From the NCBI GenBank assembly GCA_964480735.1, contig CAYZQS010000003.1, positions 1-64,000 on the forward strand: a DNA stretch of 64,000 bases, in the 5' to 3' direction. Positions 50,153 to 59,075 of this stretch are shown piece by piece. Position 1 is the first letter of the stretch; each line of letters opens with the position of its first letter. The DNA comes from UBA5972 sp964480735. GTDB lineage: Bacteria > Pseudomonadota > Alphaproteobacteria > Rhodobacterales > Rhodobacteraceae. The notes under the pieces were generated by a model that saw only the letters and a program-made list of their open reading frames with translations, had not been told where the DNA came from and made no database searches. The position numbers and the translations under genes were made by a program.

Positions 50153-51043
50153 TCAACTGATGGGACCGTCCTTACCATTGCCGGTGATCACCTCAAATAC
50201 TTTTGCGGCGGCGGTTTTTGCGGTGATGCCGGAGGTGTTAACAACGTGATCGGCTTTGGCGTAAAGGGCTTCACGGTCACGCAAGATTGCCTGTAAATCC
50301 GCCATCGCGTCCGGATTGCCCGAAGCCGGGCGCAAATCGCCCTGGGCACGCACGCGCAACATATGATCTGTGGCCGCCGCCCGCAGCCAGACGGTGTGAT
50401 AGCGGCTCAGCAAATATTCAAAGGTTTCTGGCGCTGAAACAATCCCGCCGGCAACCGCCAGAACCATGCTGTCACCGGATCTTTCCAATGACCCAAGCGC
50501 CTGCCGTTCCAGACGCCGGTACGCGGCTTCGCCGTAAAGGGCGAAAACCTCGGCAATGGGCATACCGCTTGATTGCCGGATCAGATCATTCAGTTCGACA
50601 AACCGCAGGTTCAGCCGCGCCGCAAGAACCGGCCCGATGGTTGATTTCCCCGCACCGCGCAAACCAATCAGGGCAATGCGGCCCGGAGGTTTGGTTTTTG
50701 GCGGCGTCAGTATGTGCAGGACCTGCTGGCGTTGCTGGCTGGTTGCGTTTTCAAACCGCTTTGCCAGGTCCATGTTTTCCAGGTTTCCCGGCGTTAACAG
50801 ATCGACAACAGAGGTGTCGAGCGCCAGCGCCACCCGGTTCAATAGGGCGATGGAAACATTGCCCCGGCCGGATTCAAGCTGCGCAAGATGCCGTGGCGAA
50901 ACGTTTGATTTTTCCGACAACTCACGCCGGGTCAGGGCTGCGTTCGCCCGCATTTGCCTGACCCGCGCCCCAATCACCCGCAACAGCGGCGCTGCGTCGT
51001 TCATGCGATTTGGGTCCACTTTCAACATCTTTTCAGCGATCAT
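50153..51043 (-). CDS. boxR: BoxR/BzdR-type regulator: XRE helix-turn-helix fused to shikimate-kinase-like domain
   Basis: 296 residues. An XRE-type helix-turn-helix (about 22-85: LRVIGARVRQMRANAALTRRELSEKSNVSPRHLAQLESGRGNVSIALLNRVA) is joined by a linker to a shikimate-kinase-like domain with Walker A GLRGAGKST. This architecture is diagnostic of BzdR/BoxR, which bind benzoyl-CoA through the kinase-like domain and release TGCA-containing operators. It is the gene after boxB, 17 bp away, so it is autoregulated within the operon. Downstream it overlaps the longer hyi frame. Confidence 0.93.
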   Translation of the reverse strand: MIAEKMLKVDPNRMNDAAPLLRVIGARVRQMRANAALTRRELSEKSNVSPRHLAQLESGRGNVSIALLNRVALALDTSVVDLLTPGNLENMDLAKRFENATSQQRQQVLHILTPPKTKPPGRIALIGLRGAGKSTIGPVLAARLNLRFVELNDLIRQSSGMPIAEVFALYGEAAYRRLERQALGSLERSGDSMVLAVAGGIVSAPETFEYLLSRYHTVWLRAAATDHMLRVRAQGDLRPASGNPDAMADLQAILRDREALYAKADHVVNTSGITAKTAAAKVFEVITGNGKDGPIS

Positions 51044-51060
51044 TCGGGTTGGGTCATCGG

Positions 51061-52512
51061 TTAAGCCATATGCAGCTTCACGTATTCATAGTCTCCGGGC
51101 TTGTTGTTGATGCCGCTGCGGGGCGGCGCGATCCAACCGGCGTATTCCCCCGGTGTGGTGACCGGTGCCATCAACGAGGCAATAAAGTCACCATCTGCTG
51201 ATGAGGGCAGCCAATCGTCTTTTTGATCCTGCCAGTCCCGGTCTGACACAACTTTGCCATCCGGCGTTATGGGCGCGCCCTTGAACGCGCCGATCTGACG
51301 GTGAAACCCTTCGTGTGGCAGCGCCAGTTCAAAATCTATGCCCAGTTTGCTGATAATGACATTCCAGCGCCGCACGCCGCCGGATGCATCCACCGTATAG
51401 TCATCCCGCAGGCGCATGTTAATCGCGGTCAGGGCAGGGGCATCGCGCAGCAGGATTTTACCATCCACATATTCAGACACCGGATATGTGGTGTTTTTCA
51501 GTTGATGATCATCTTCAATCCGGTTTTCCCGAAATCGCCCCTTTACGCCCGCGTTAAAGGCATTGGCGGCGTTGGTGCTGACTTCTGATCCAAACAGATC
51601 AAGCGAAAGCGTGTAGTGCAGGTTAAGTTTCTTTTGCAATGTTGGCAGGTCGATTACCCCCAACGCCCGAATTTTGTCGATGTCGTAAGGGTCCTTGATC
51701 CCGGCCTCGTTCATCGCTTCGCAGGTCCGGCGGATGGTCCGGCCCACACCGCTTTCACCAACAAACATATGATGCGCTTCTTCTGTCAGCATAAAGCGGC
51801 AGGTTCTGGACAGCGGATCAAAACCCGATTGCGCCAGCGCCTCCAGCTGCATCTTGCCGTCGCGGTCGGTAAAACAGGTGAACATGAAGAACGACAGCCA
51901 ATCAGGGGTTTCCTCGTTGAACGCGCCCAACATGCGCGGGGCCTCGTCAGAGCCTGACTGTCGCCGCAACAGATCATTGGCTTCTTCACGCCCGTCGCTG
52001 CCAAAATATTTCTGCAGAATATAGACCATCGCCCACAGGTGCCGGCCTTCCTCGACATTCACCTGAAAAAGATTTCGCATGTCATAAAGCGACGGGGCGG
52101 TTTTGCCCAAATAGCGTTGTTGCTCCACGCTGGCGGGTTCCGTGTCACCCTGAATAACCACCAATCGGCGCAGCATGGCGCGGTATTCTCCCGGCACCTC
52201 CTGCCATGCCGGTTCACCGTAGTGTTCGCCACAGGGGATTTTGCGGTCTTCCACCTGTGGGGCCAGCAGAATGCCCCAGCGGTATTCCGGCATCTTTACA
52301 TAGTCAAATTTGGCCCAGCCCTTGGGATCAACGCTGATGGCGGTGCGCAGATAAACCAGATTTTCCAAATAGCCGTCCGGGCCGCTGTTTTTCCACCAAT
52401 CCAAATAGCCGGGATGCCATTTCTCAAGCGCTTTCAGAACGCGTCGGTCACTGGAAAGTTCAACATTATTGGGGATTTGCGTGTCATAGCTAACGTTAAT
52501 CAGGTCACTCAA
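51061..52512 (-). CDS. boxB: benzoyl-CoA 2,3-epoxidase subunit B
   Basis: 483 residues, class I di-iron oxygenase. It makes 2,3-epoxybenzoyl-CoA from benzoyl-CoA and O2. The diiron carboxylate/His ligands lie in helices such as NVEEGRHLWAMVYILQKYF and LTEEAHHMFVGESGVGRTI (ExxH patterns). NTTYPVSEYVDGKILLRDAP and the HEGFHRQIGAFKG region are typical of BoxB. Length is normal (about 473-480). It needs the reductase BoxA, which is not present in this window. It lies 23 bp after boxC. Confidence 0.95.
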   Translation of the reverse strand: MSDLINVSYDTQIPNNVELSSDRRVLKALEKWHPGYLDWWKNSGPDGYLENLVYLRTAISVDPKGWAKFDYVKMPEYRWGILLAPQVEDRKIPCGEHYGEPAWQEVPGEYRAMLRRLVVIQGDTEPASVEQQRYLGKTAPSLYDMRNLFQVNVEEGRHLWAMVYILQKYFGSDGREEANDLLRRQSGSDEAPRMLGAFNEETPDWLSFFMFTCFTDRDGKMQLEALAQSGFDPLSRTCRFMLTEEAHHMFVGESGVGRTIRRTCEAMNEAGIKDPYDIDKIRALGVIDLPTLQKKLNLHYTLSLDLFGSEVSTNAANAFNAGVKGRFRENRIEDDHQLKNTTYPVSEYVDGKILLRDAPALTAINMRLRDDYTVDASGGVRRWNVIISKLGIDFELALPHEGFHRQIGAFKGAPITPDGKVVSDRDWQDQKDDWLPSSADGDFIASLMAPVTTPGEYAGWIAPPRSGINNKPGDYEYVKLHMA

Positions 52513-52535
52513 TTGATCTCTCCGGTTTGTTCACT

Positions 52536-54191
52536 TTACACGCGATCTTTGTTGTATTTGGCCCGCATCCCGCTGCCGTAGCGCTGTAACGCGCCGTCCT
52601 CGCCAACTGCGTTGGGCCGTTGAAAAATCCAGTTTTGCCAAGCGGTCAGGCGGCCAAAAACCCGCGTTTCAAGGGTTTCCACCCCGGCAAAGCGCAGGTT
52701 GGCCTCCATGCCTGTCAGGGCGTCCGGTGAAAAACTTGCGCGTTCTTCCAAAAACACCCGGATTTCATCGTCCCAGTCAATATCATCAAGCGCGAAAGTC
52801 ACCAGCCCAAGCGCATGCGCGGCCTGTGCGTCAAGCGGATGATTTTGCCGGTCAGTCATTCCCGCCGCCACACCATCGTTGCCCCAAAACCGGGTTTCCA
52901 GCCGAGTTAAGCCGTTTGACATGGCCAGCGGGCCAAAATTTGCCTGCGTCAGAGTTATTTCAGCAGGCGGCCGGTTGTCGCCCTCAAACGCGCCATCGGC
53001 CATATAGCTGCGGTCCGCGGCAAACAGCAGTTCGGCCAGAATACCGGTGAAACAAGAACCGGGCGTGACCAAGGCGATCATTGAACGTGACGTCAGATCA
53101 ATACGCTTTAGCACCCGTTTCCAGTTCAGCAAAATCTCGCGGGCCAGCCAGTTGCTGTTGTTTTCAAACAAAAACCGCTCGTGCGCGGCAACGGTTGCGG
53201 GATCACCGGTTGCTTTGAAGATCAATATTCCAATGTCAATCTCGTTAAACCGAAGGTGCAGGATGGCGTCATCCAATTGCCGTGCGCAGGCCAGCAACCA
53301 ATTGTCCGCACCCTGCTTTTGCAATTGCGCAAGGGTTTTGGGCGGGGCGTTTTTGGGCGCTGTAATTTCAAGGGTTGCCGTGCGCCTGTTCCGGTCAATT
53401 TCCACAGTCAGCGTGTCATATTTGATCAGATTGCCGTCGATACTGCGGGCGATTATTGGCAACGCGATGCCCGCAACGTCGCCGGTATCTGCCTTTTGCG
53501 CAAACTCTTTGGCGCGCTGCGCGACAACCTGGTCAAACTTAGAGTTTGGCACCACCTCATCCACCAGCGCCCAGTCTTTCGCCTTTTTGCCGCGCACCCC
53601 TTCCTCTGACGAACAAAACACATCCGCCAGATCACGCCGCACGTGGCGTTTGTCTGACACGCGCGTCAAACCACCCGTGCCCGGCAGAACCGCCAGCAAC
53701 GGCACTTCGGGCAGGGACACGGCAGACGATGCGTCGTCGGTCAGGATGATGTGGTTACAGGCCAGCGCCAGCTCATATCCGCCACCGGCACAGGACCCGC
53801 GCACAGCGCAAATATAGTGCTGGTTTGAATCCTTTGCTGCGGCCTCGTAGGTATTGCGGGTCTCGTTGGTGAATTTGCAGAAATTGACCTTATGGGCATG
53901 ATCTGCTTTGCCCAGCATGCGAATATTGGCCCCGGCGCAAAAAACGTTGTCCTTGCCCGAGCGCATGACCACGCAGCCAATTTCCGGGTGTTCAAAGCGC
54001 ATGCGCTGCACGATATCGGCAAGTTCGATATCAACCCCCAAGTCATAAGAATTCAGCTTCAGCTCGTACCCGTCAATCAACCCGCCACGCTCATCCACAT
54101 CCATGAACAAATTGGCCACGGTACCATCATATTCCACCCGCCAATGGCGGTATTTCGACGGGTCGGTTCGAAAGTCGATGGGTTTGGTCAC
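52536..54191 (-). CDS. boxC: 2,3-epoxybenzoyl-CoA dihydrolase
   Basis: 551 residues, double crotonase fold. It opens 2,3-epoxybenzoyl-CoA to 3,4-dehydroadipyl-CoA semialdehyde and formate. Visible: FCAGANIRMLGKADHAHKVNFCKFTNETRNTYE and VRGSCAGGGYELALACNHIILTDDASSAVSLPEVPLLAVLPGTGGL, the oxyanion-hole and active-site stretches of BoxC. The C-terminal half carries a second, divergent crotonase. GTG 54191 is the start. BoxR-type TGCA repeats lie directly upstream. Confidence 0.95.
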   Translation of the reverse strand: MTKPIDFRTDPSKYRHWRVEYDGTVANLFMDVDERGGLIDGYELKLNSYDLGVDIELADIVQRMRFEHPEIGCVVMRSGKDNVFCAGANIRMLGKADHAHKVNFCKFTNETRNTYEAAAKDSNQHYICAVRGSCAGGGYELALACNHIILTDDASSAVSLPEVPLLAVLPGTGGLTRVSDKRHVRRDLADVFCSSEEGVRGKKAKDWALVDEVVPNSKFDQVVAQRAKEFAQKADTGDVAGIALPIIARSIDGNLIKYDTLTVEIDRNRRTATLEITAPKNAPPKTLAQLQKQGADNWLLACARQLDDAILHLRFNEIDIGILIFKATGDPATVAAHERFLFENNSNWLAREILLNWKRVLKRIDLTSRSMIALVTPGSCFTGILAELLFAADRSYMADGAFEGDNRPPAEITLTQANFGPLAMSNGLTRLETRFWGNDGVAAGMTDRQNHPLDAQAAHALGLVTFALDDIDWDDEIRVFLEERASFSPDALTGMEANLRFAGVETLETRVFGRLTAWQNWIFQRPNAVGEDGALQRYGSGMRAKYNKDRV

Positions 54192-54224
54192 GGGCAGTCC
54201 AGACGAAGTATTTAGGTGTTATAA

Positions 54225-54282
54225 TGCAATTTTCCGCCGGATAGTGCAAGAAAAAAGCAATTTTTATGCATTATATTGCATA
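54225..54282. promoter_or_regulatory. BoxR/BzdR-type operator cluster upstream of boxC
   Basis: Four TGCA tetramers occur within 56 bp (54225, 54245, 54267, 54277). The last two form the near-palindrome TATGCATTATATTGCATA (54265-54282), overlapping the 3' end of the hydrolase gene. TGCA repeats are the recognition unit described for BzdR. A promoter inside the operon driving boxC-boxB-boxR is likely. Confidence 0.65.
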
Positions 54283-55091
54283 TTTACGTTCACATCCTCA
54301 ATCCTCTGCAACCGATTCAGAAACTCTGTCAGTTTGCGCACAACCAGTTCCTGATGCTCCAAATGCGGGGCGTGCCCGCAGTTTTCGACCATCAGGCTGT
54401 CAAAAGGGGCCAGCAGCCCGTCCCGCAACGCCTTTATCTGCGCTTTGGTGCCATAGGCATCCTGCACGCCCTGAATGGCCAAAACCGGCACTTGAACGCC
54501 GGGCAGATAATCCTGAATGTCCCAGTTGCGAAAATCAGGATGCAGCCACGCATCGGCCCAACCGAAAAAGGCGTTGTCCGGGTCATTATGATACTTTGCC
54601 AGACGCGCCCGCAAATCACCGGTAACGTAAGATTTACGTGTTGTGGCAATGGCATCCAGACCGCTGTCTTCAGCAAAAAAATGTGGTGCGATCAGGCACA
54701 ATCCGCGCACGCGGCTGTCTGCCAGCCCACCCAGAACCGCCGCAATTGACGCACCATCGCTGTGGCCGATCAGAATGGCTTTCTCAAGGTTTAACGCCGC
54801 CAAAACAGCAGGCAGCACGTCCAGCGCCTCGCGTTCCATATAATCCAGCGGTCGCGGCAGCGCCGCAGCGCTTGACCTGCCATACCCCGTCCTTGAATAG
54901 GCAACCACGCTTAGGCCGGTGGCCAGATGCAGTGCTTTTGGAAAAGTTTTCCACAGTTCAACGCAGCCCAGACCCTCGTGCAGCAGCAGCAGAACCGGCG
55001 TTGTGCCGGGGCTTGGCCCCCAACAGCGCACCGCCAGCTTGCGGTCCGCAATTTCGATAAAAAACCCGTCGCCCTGCTGCCAATCGGCCAT
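54264..55091 (-). CDS. alpha/beta hydrolase of the box cluster
   Basis: 275 residues. LLLHEGLGCVELW (oxyanion HG-like loop) is followed by the nucleophile elbow LIGHSDGASIAAVLGG (Ser), PVLAIQGVQDAYGT with the acid Asp, and NCGHAPHLEHQE with the catalytic His. A hydrolase of this type recurs in box clusters. Thioester or lactone hydrolysis of a pathway intermediate or dead-end CoA ester is suspected but unproven. Its start overlaps the ligase stop by one base. Confidence 0.87.
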   Translation of the reverse strand: MADWQQGDGFFIEIADRKLAVRCWGPSPGTTPVLLLLHEGLGCVELWKTFPKALHLATGLSVVAYSRTGYGRSSAAALPRPLDYMEREALDVLPAVLAALNLEKAILIGHSDGASIAAVLGGLADSRVRGLCLIAPHFFAEDSGLDAIATTRKSYVTGDLRARLAKYHNDPDNAFFGWADAWLHPDFRNWDIQDYLPGVQVPVLAIQGVQDAYGTKAQIKALRDGLLAPFDSLMVENCGHAPHLEHQELVVRKLTEFLNRLQRIEDVNVNMQYNA

Positions 55092-56629
55092 CAGTCGCGC
55101 AGCTTAAAGCGCTGGATTTTGCCGGTGGCGGTCTTGGGAAGGTCATCGACAAATTCCACCCAGCGGGGATATTTCCATTTGCCCACGGTGTTTTTGACGT
55201 GTTCCTGCAGCTGACTGGACAGAACCTCGTTGCCGGTGCCTGTTTTCAAAACCACAAAAGCTTTGGGTTTTTCCAGTCCCGCCGCGTCCCGCGCCGCCAC
55301 CACGGCGGCCTCCAGAACACTGCCGTGACTGATCAGCGCCTGTTCCACCTCAAAGGGGGACACCCAGATGCCGCTGACCTTGAACATATCATCTGTGCGC
55401 CCGCAGTAAATATAACGCCCGTCCGCACGCTGTTCATATTTATCCCCGGTATGGGTCCAGACCCCGGCAAAGGTTGCGCGGGATTTTTCGCGTTGGTTCC
55501 AATACCCGTCGGCGGCTGAGGGCGCGTTGACCAGCAATTCGCCGATTTCACCGGTTTTGACGTCCGCGCCGCTGTCATTCACCAGTCGCAACCCATAGCC
55601 CGGCACCGCCACGCCCGACGTGCCGTATTCAAGGCTGTCAGGCGCATTTGACAGGAATATGTGCAACAGTTCGGTAGAGCCAACGCCGTCCAGAATATCG
55701 CTGCCGATGATCTTCTTCCAGTTGCGGCCAATTTCCGCGGGCAGGGCTTCACCGGCTGAAATTGCACGACGGATGTTGGTGGCACCGCCCGGCGTTTCAC
55801 CGTCCATCGCCGCCAGCATCGCCGCGTAAAGCGTTGGCACACCACAGAAAATTGTCGGCTTTGTGCGGGCCATCACGTCAAACATCGCGTCCGGCGTGGG
55901 CCGCTGTGGCCACAAAATGGCTGTTGCGCCCACGGACATCGGAAAACTGATCGAATTGCCAAGACCGTAGGCAAAGAACATTTTGGCGGCAGAGAAAATC
56001 ACGTCGTTTTCGGTTATGCCCAGCACTTTTGCGCCGTATGTGTCCGATGTGGCCTGAAGGCTGGAATGAACGTGCCGCACGCCTTTCGGAGCACCCGTAG
56101 AGCCTGAAGAATAAAGCCAAAAGGCGCATTCGTCAGCACTGGTTTGAACCATTTCACGGGGTTTGCTTTGCTTCAGTTCCGCTGCAAAATCCAAGTGTTC
56201 ACCGGCATCACCGATAACAAAAACCGCATTGACGTGTGCGTGGTCCGCCAGCAAAGGCGCAACAACCGGCAACATGGCGGCGGATACAAACAACGCGCGT
56301 GGTCTGGCGTCATTCAATATTACATCATAAATTTCGGTGCTTAACATAGTGTTCAGGGGCACCGGAATCACACCGCATTTGATCGCGCCCCAAAATATCA
56401 CGGGAAACTCTATGGTGTCATGCACCAGAATCACCGCGCGGTCCTCGCGGGCAATTCCGTGCCGCGCCAGCATGTCGCCGATCCGGTCAGATTGATCGGC
56501 CAGTGCGCCGTATGTCAGTTGCCGCGCACCCGCGTCGCCCTCTACAAAGGCGGGTTTGTCGGCAATCGGACCGCTGCGATGGCGTTCCACGAAATAAACT
56601 GCGGCGTTGGCATTGTTCTTGCTGGTCAT
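55091..56629 (-). CDS. bclA: benzoate-CoA ligase
   Basis: 512 residues, adenylate-forming enzyme. P-loop FWLYSSGSTGAPKGVRHVH, A5-like GVGSTELLHIFLSN, YIYCGRTDDMFKVSGIWVSPFEVEQAL and the C-terminal catalytic Lys in PKTATGKIQRFKLR. The sequence between (FFAYGLGNSISFPMSVGATAILWPQRPTP) is typical of the benzoate-CoA ligase family. It activates benzoate, or a substituted benzoate, to the CoA thioester that feeds BoxB. It follows livF by 32 bp on the same strand. Confidence 0.93.
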   Translation of the reverse strand: MTSKNNANAAVYFVERHRSGPIADKPAFVEGDAGARQLTYGALADQSDRIGDMLARHGIAREDRAVILVHDTIEFPVIFWGAIKCGVIPVPLNTMLSTEIYDVILNDARPRALFVSAAMLPVVAPLLADHAHVNAVFVIGDAGEHLDFAAELKQSKPREMVQTSADECAFWLYSSGSTGAPKGVRHVHSSLQATSDTYGAKVLGITENDVIFSAAKMFFAYGLGNSISFPMSVGATAILWPQRPTPDAMFDVMARTKPTIFCGVPTLYAAMLAAMDGETPGGATNIRRAISAGEALPAEIGRNWKKIIGSDILDGVGSTELLHIFLSNAPDSLEYGTSGVAVPGYGLRLVNDSGADVKTGEIGELLVNAPSAADGYWNQREKSRATFAGVWTHTGDKYEQRADGRYIYCGRTDDMFKVSGIWVSPFEVEQALISHGSVLEAAVVAARDAAGLEKPKAFVVLKTGTGNEVLSSQLQEHVKNTVGKWKYPRWVEFVDDLPKTATGKIQRFKLRD

Positions 56630-56661
56630 AGCAATCTTTCAAATTTGCGGGTGCCCTTTGT

Positions 56662-57363
56662 TCACACCCCAAGATAACGGTGCAGCGCCTCTTTGTCTTT
56701 ACGTAACGCCTCAGAGGTTCCGGTCCAGACGATCTTGCCCCGTTCGATGATATGGTTGCGGTCCGCGATCTTCAGCAGATCAGACAGGTTTTTGTCGACC
56801 ACCAGAATAGACATATTGTCGGCCCGAATTTGGTTAAGCGCCGCCCAGATTTTCTGGCGCACCAGCGGGGCAAGGCCTTCGGTTGCCTCGTCCAGAATCA
56901 AAAGCTTTGGATTGGTCATCAGGGCGCGTCCGATTGCCAGCATTTGTTGCTCGCCACCTGACAGCAGGTTGCCCATAGATGTACGGCGTTCTGCCAGTTC
57001 GGGAAATAATTCGAAAATTCGCTGAATGGTCCAGGGGTTTTTGGCATTCAGGTGATTGCTGGCGGTGGCAACCAGATTTTCCCGCAGGGAAAGATTGGGA
57101 AAAATCTGCCGCCCCTCGGGCACCAGTCCAAGGCCCAGATTGGCAGTTTTAAACGACGCACGGCCCACCAGTTCTGTTCCCTCAAATTTGACGGACCCGG
57201 CGGTGGCTTTCACAATGCCCATGATAGAGTTGATCGTGGTGGTCTTGCCCATGCCGTTGCGGCCAAGCAAGGTGGCAACCTCGCCGGTGCCAACGTATAG
57301 GTCGATGCCAAACAAGGCCTGCGAGGGGCCGTAATGGGTGGTTAAGCCTGATATTTGCAACAT
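56662..57363 (-). CDS. livF: branched-chain-type ABC transporter ATPase LivF
   Basis: 233 residues from ATG 57363 (frame open to 57399). Walker A LLGRNGMGKTT, Q-loop region GLVPEGRQIFPNLSL, signature LLSGGEQQMLAIGRAL and Walker B LLILDEATEGLAP. It is the short ATPase of HAAT-family importers. In this cluster the transported compound is presumably benzoate or another aromatic acid rather than leucine, because the five transporter genes head the same operon as bclA-boxCB. Confidence 0.93.
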   Translation of the reverse strand: MLQISGLTTHYGPSQALFGIDLYVGTGEVATLLGRNGMGKTTTINSIMGIVKATAGSVKFEGTELVGRASFKTANLGLGLVPEGRQIFPNLSLRENLVATASNHLNAKNPWTIQRIFELFPELAERRTSMGNLLSGGEQQMLAIGRALMTNPKLLILDEATEGLAPLVRQKIWAALNQIRADNMSILVVDKNLSDLLKIADRNHIIERGKIVWTGTSEALRKDKEALHRYLGV

Positions 57364-57364
57364 A

Positions 57365-58108
57365 TCAGTCTTCCCCCAGATAGGCGTGGCGAACCTCATC
57401 GTTGTTGCGGATGTCTTCGGGGCTGCCGGTGGCGATCAGGCGCCCATAAACCAGCACGGAAATGCGGTCTGCCAAGGCAAAGACGGCATCCATGTCATGC
57501 TCGATCAGCAGGATCGTGCGTTCACCCTTCAGCTCTTTTAAGAATGCCACCAGCAGCGCACTTTCCTCGGGGCCAAGTCCGGCCATCGGTTCATCCAGCA
57601 ACATAAGTTCCGCGCCAGAAGCCAGCGCAATGGCGATTTCCAGCTGCCGGTGTTCACCGTGGGACAGTTCAGAGGTCAAACTGTCAGCACGACCGCGCAG
57701 GCCAACCTTGTTCAGGTTTTCCATCGCGGCGTCGCGGATATGGGTCAGGCTGCGTGCAGGTTTCAGAAACCTGAAGGAATGGCCATCCTGCGCCTGCACA
57801 GCCAGCGCCACATTGTCCAGCACGCTGAGACCCATCACCAGCGAAGTGATCTGAAACGACCGCGTGATGCCCAGTTTGGCCCGCGCATAGGCCGGTTTAT
57901 GGGTGATTTCACGCCCGGCCAGCACCACCCTGCCGGAGTCTGATTTCAAGCCGCCCGACAGTTGTGAAATCAACGTGGTTTTGCCGGCACCGTTGGGCCC
58001 GATGACCGCATGAATTTCACCTTTAAGCACGTCCAGATTAACGTCATCGGTCGCAGTGACACCGCCAAAACTTTTGTTCAGGCCAAAAACCTTAAGCAGG
58101 GCTGTCAT
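57365..58108 (-). CDS. livG: branched-chain-type ABC transporter ATPase LivG
   Basis: 247 residues. Walker A IGPNGAGKTTLISQL, signature LSHGEHRQLEIAIAL (the LSHG variant typical of LivG), Walker B LMLLDEPMAGLGP and ILLIEHDMDAVFALADRI. It pairs with LivF on the cytoplasmic face of LivHM. It is spaced one base from livF and one from livM, indicating tight co-translation. Confidence 0.93.
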   Translation of the reverse strand: MTALLKVFGLNKSFGGVTATDDVNLDVLKGEIHAVIGPNGAGKTTLISQLSGGLKSDSGRVVLAGREITHKPAYARAKLGITRSFQITSLVMGLSVLDNVALAVQAQDGHSFRFLKPARSLTHIRDAAMENLNKVGLRGRADSLTSELSHGEHRQLEIAIALASGAELMLLDEPMAGLGPEESALLVAFLKELKGERTILLIEHDMDAVFALADRISVLVYGRLIATGSPEDIRNNDEVRHAYLGED

Positions 58109-58109
58109 G

Positions 58110-59075
58110 TTATTTTCCCCCTGCTTTAAACAGGCCCATCAGGCCGCCACGGATGAACAAAACCACGCCGATCAGCATCAGGCCAAAGGGCAGGTGCCAA
58201 AAGGTGGTTAGGGATGACAGAAATTCCTCGATCAACACGAATGTCGAAGACCCAAGGACCGCGCCAAACGCTGTGGAGGCCCCACCAAGGATCACCATGA
58301 ACATCAATTCGCCAGAGCGCGTCCAGTGCATCATGTCAGGCGAAATAAATGTGGTGAAATTGCCCAGCAGAAAACCTGCATAGCCGCACATGGCACCTGA
58401 AATCACATAGGCGGTCAGCCGGTAGAAATAGGTGTTATACCCCAGCGTCACCATACGTTCGTTGTTGCCTTTGGCCCCCTGCAAAACCATGCCAAACCGT
58501 GAATTGACGATGATTTTGACCAAAATCATGGCACCAACCAACGAGACATAAGACAGCAGGTAAAGTTGCAGCGGATCGTCCAGGTTGATCATCGGCAGTT
58601 CGCTGCGAATATCAATCGTCAGGCCGTCATCACCATTATAAACTTCCAGCGACTGAAACAGAAAAAACGCCATCTGGCTGAATGCCATTGTGATCATGAT
58701 GAAATAAACGCCTTTGGTGCGCAGGGATATTGCCCCCGTAATCAACGCAAAAAGCGCGGATATTCCGACCGCAAGCAACAGATGGAACAGGCCGTTGTAC
58801 GAGGCCACGGCCTCAAACCCGCCCCATGTTGCATGATGGGCCGGAATGCCAACCGCATAGGCACCCAATCCGATAAAAGCAGCGTGCCCAAAGGACACCA
58901 TCCCGCCATACCCAAGGATCAGGTTCAGGCTGACAGCGGCAATCGCCAGAATAACCAGCCGCGAGGCCAGATCCAGATAGAATGCGTGTCCCGTCCACAG
59001 GAACACCGGCGGCAATATGGCCAGCGCGACCATGCCCACAAAGGTGACCCATCCGACAACGGACAACTTCAGCAT
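58110..59075 (-). CDS. livM: branched-chain-type ABC transporter permease LivM
   Basis: 321 residues, about nine hydrophobic segments; LVILAIAAVSLNLILGYGGMVSFGHAAFIGLGAYAVGIPAHHA is the conserved LivM core. Further helices and the loop GVYFIMITMAFSQMAFFLFQSLEVYNGDDGL are typical. It forms the channel with LivH. The stop is next to livG, and the start overlaps the livH stop by one base. Confidence 0.93.
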   Translation of the reverse strand: MLKLSVVGWVTFVGMVALAILPPVFLWTGHAFYLDLASRLVILAIAAVSLNLILGYGGMVSFGHAAFIGLGAYAVGIPAHHATWGGFEAVASYNGLFHLLLAVGISALFALITGAISLRTKGVYFIMITMAFSQMAFFLFQSLEVYNGDDGLTIDIRSELPMINLDDPLQLYLLSYVSLVGAMILVKIIVNSRFGMVLQGAKGNNERMVTLGYNTYFYRLTAYVISGAMCGYAGFLLGNFTTFISPDMMHWTRSGELMFMVILGGASTAFGAVLGSSTFVLIEEFLSSLTTFWHLPFGLMLIGVVLFIRGGLMGLFKAGGK

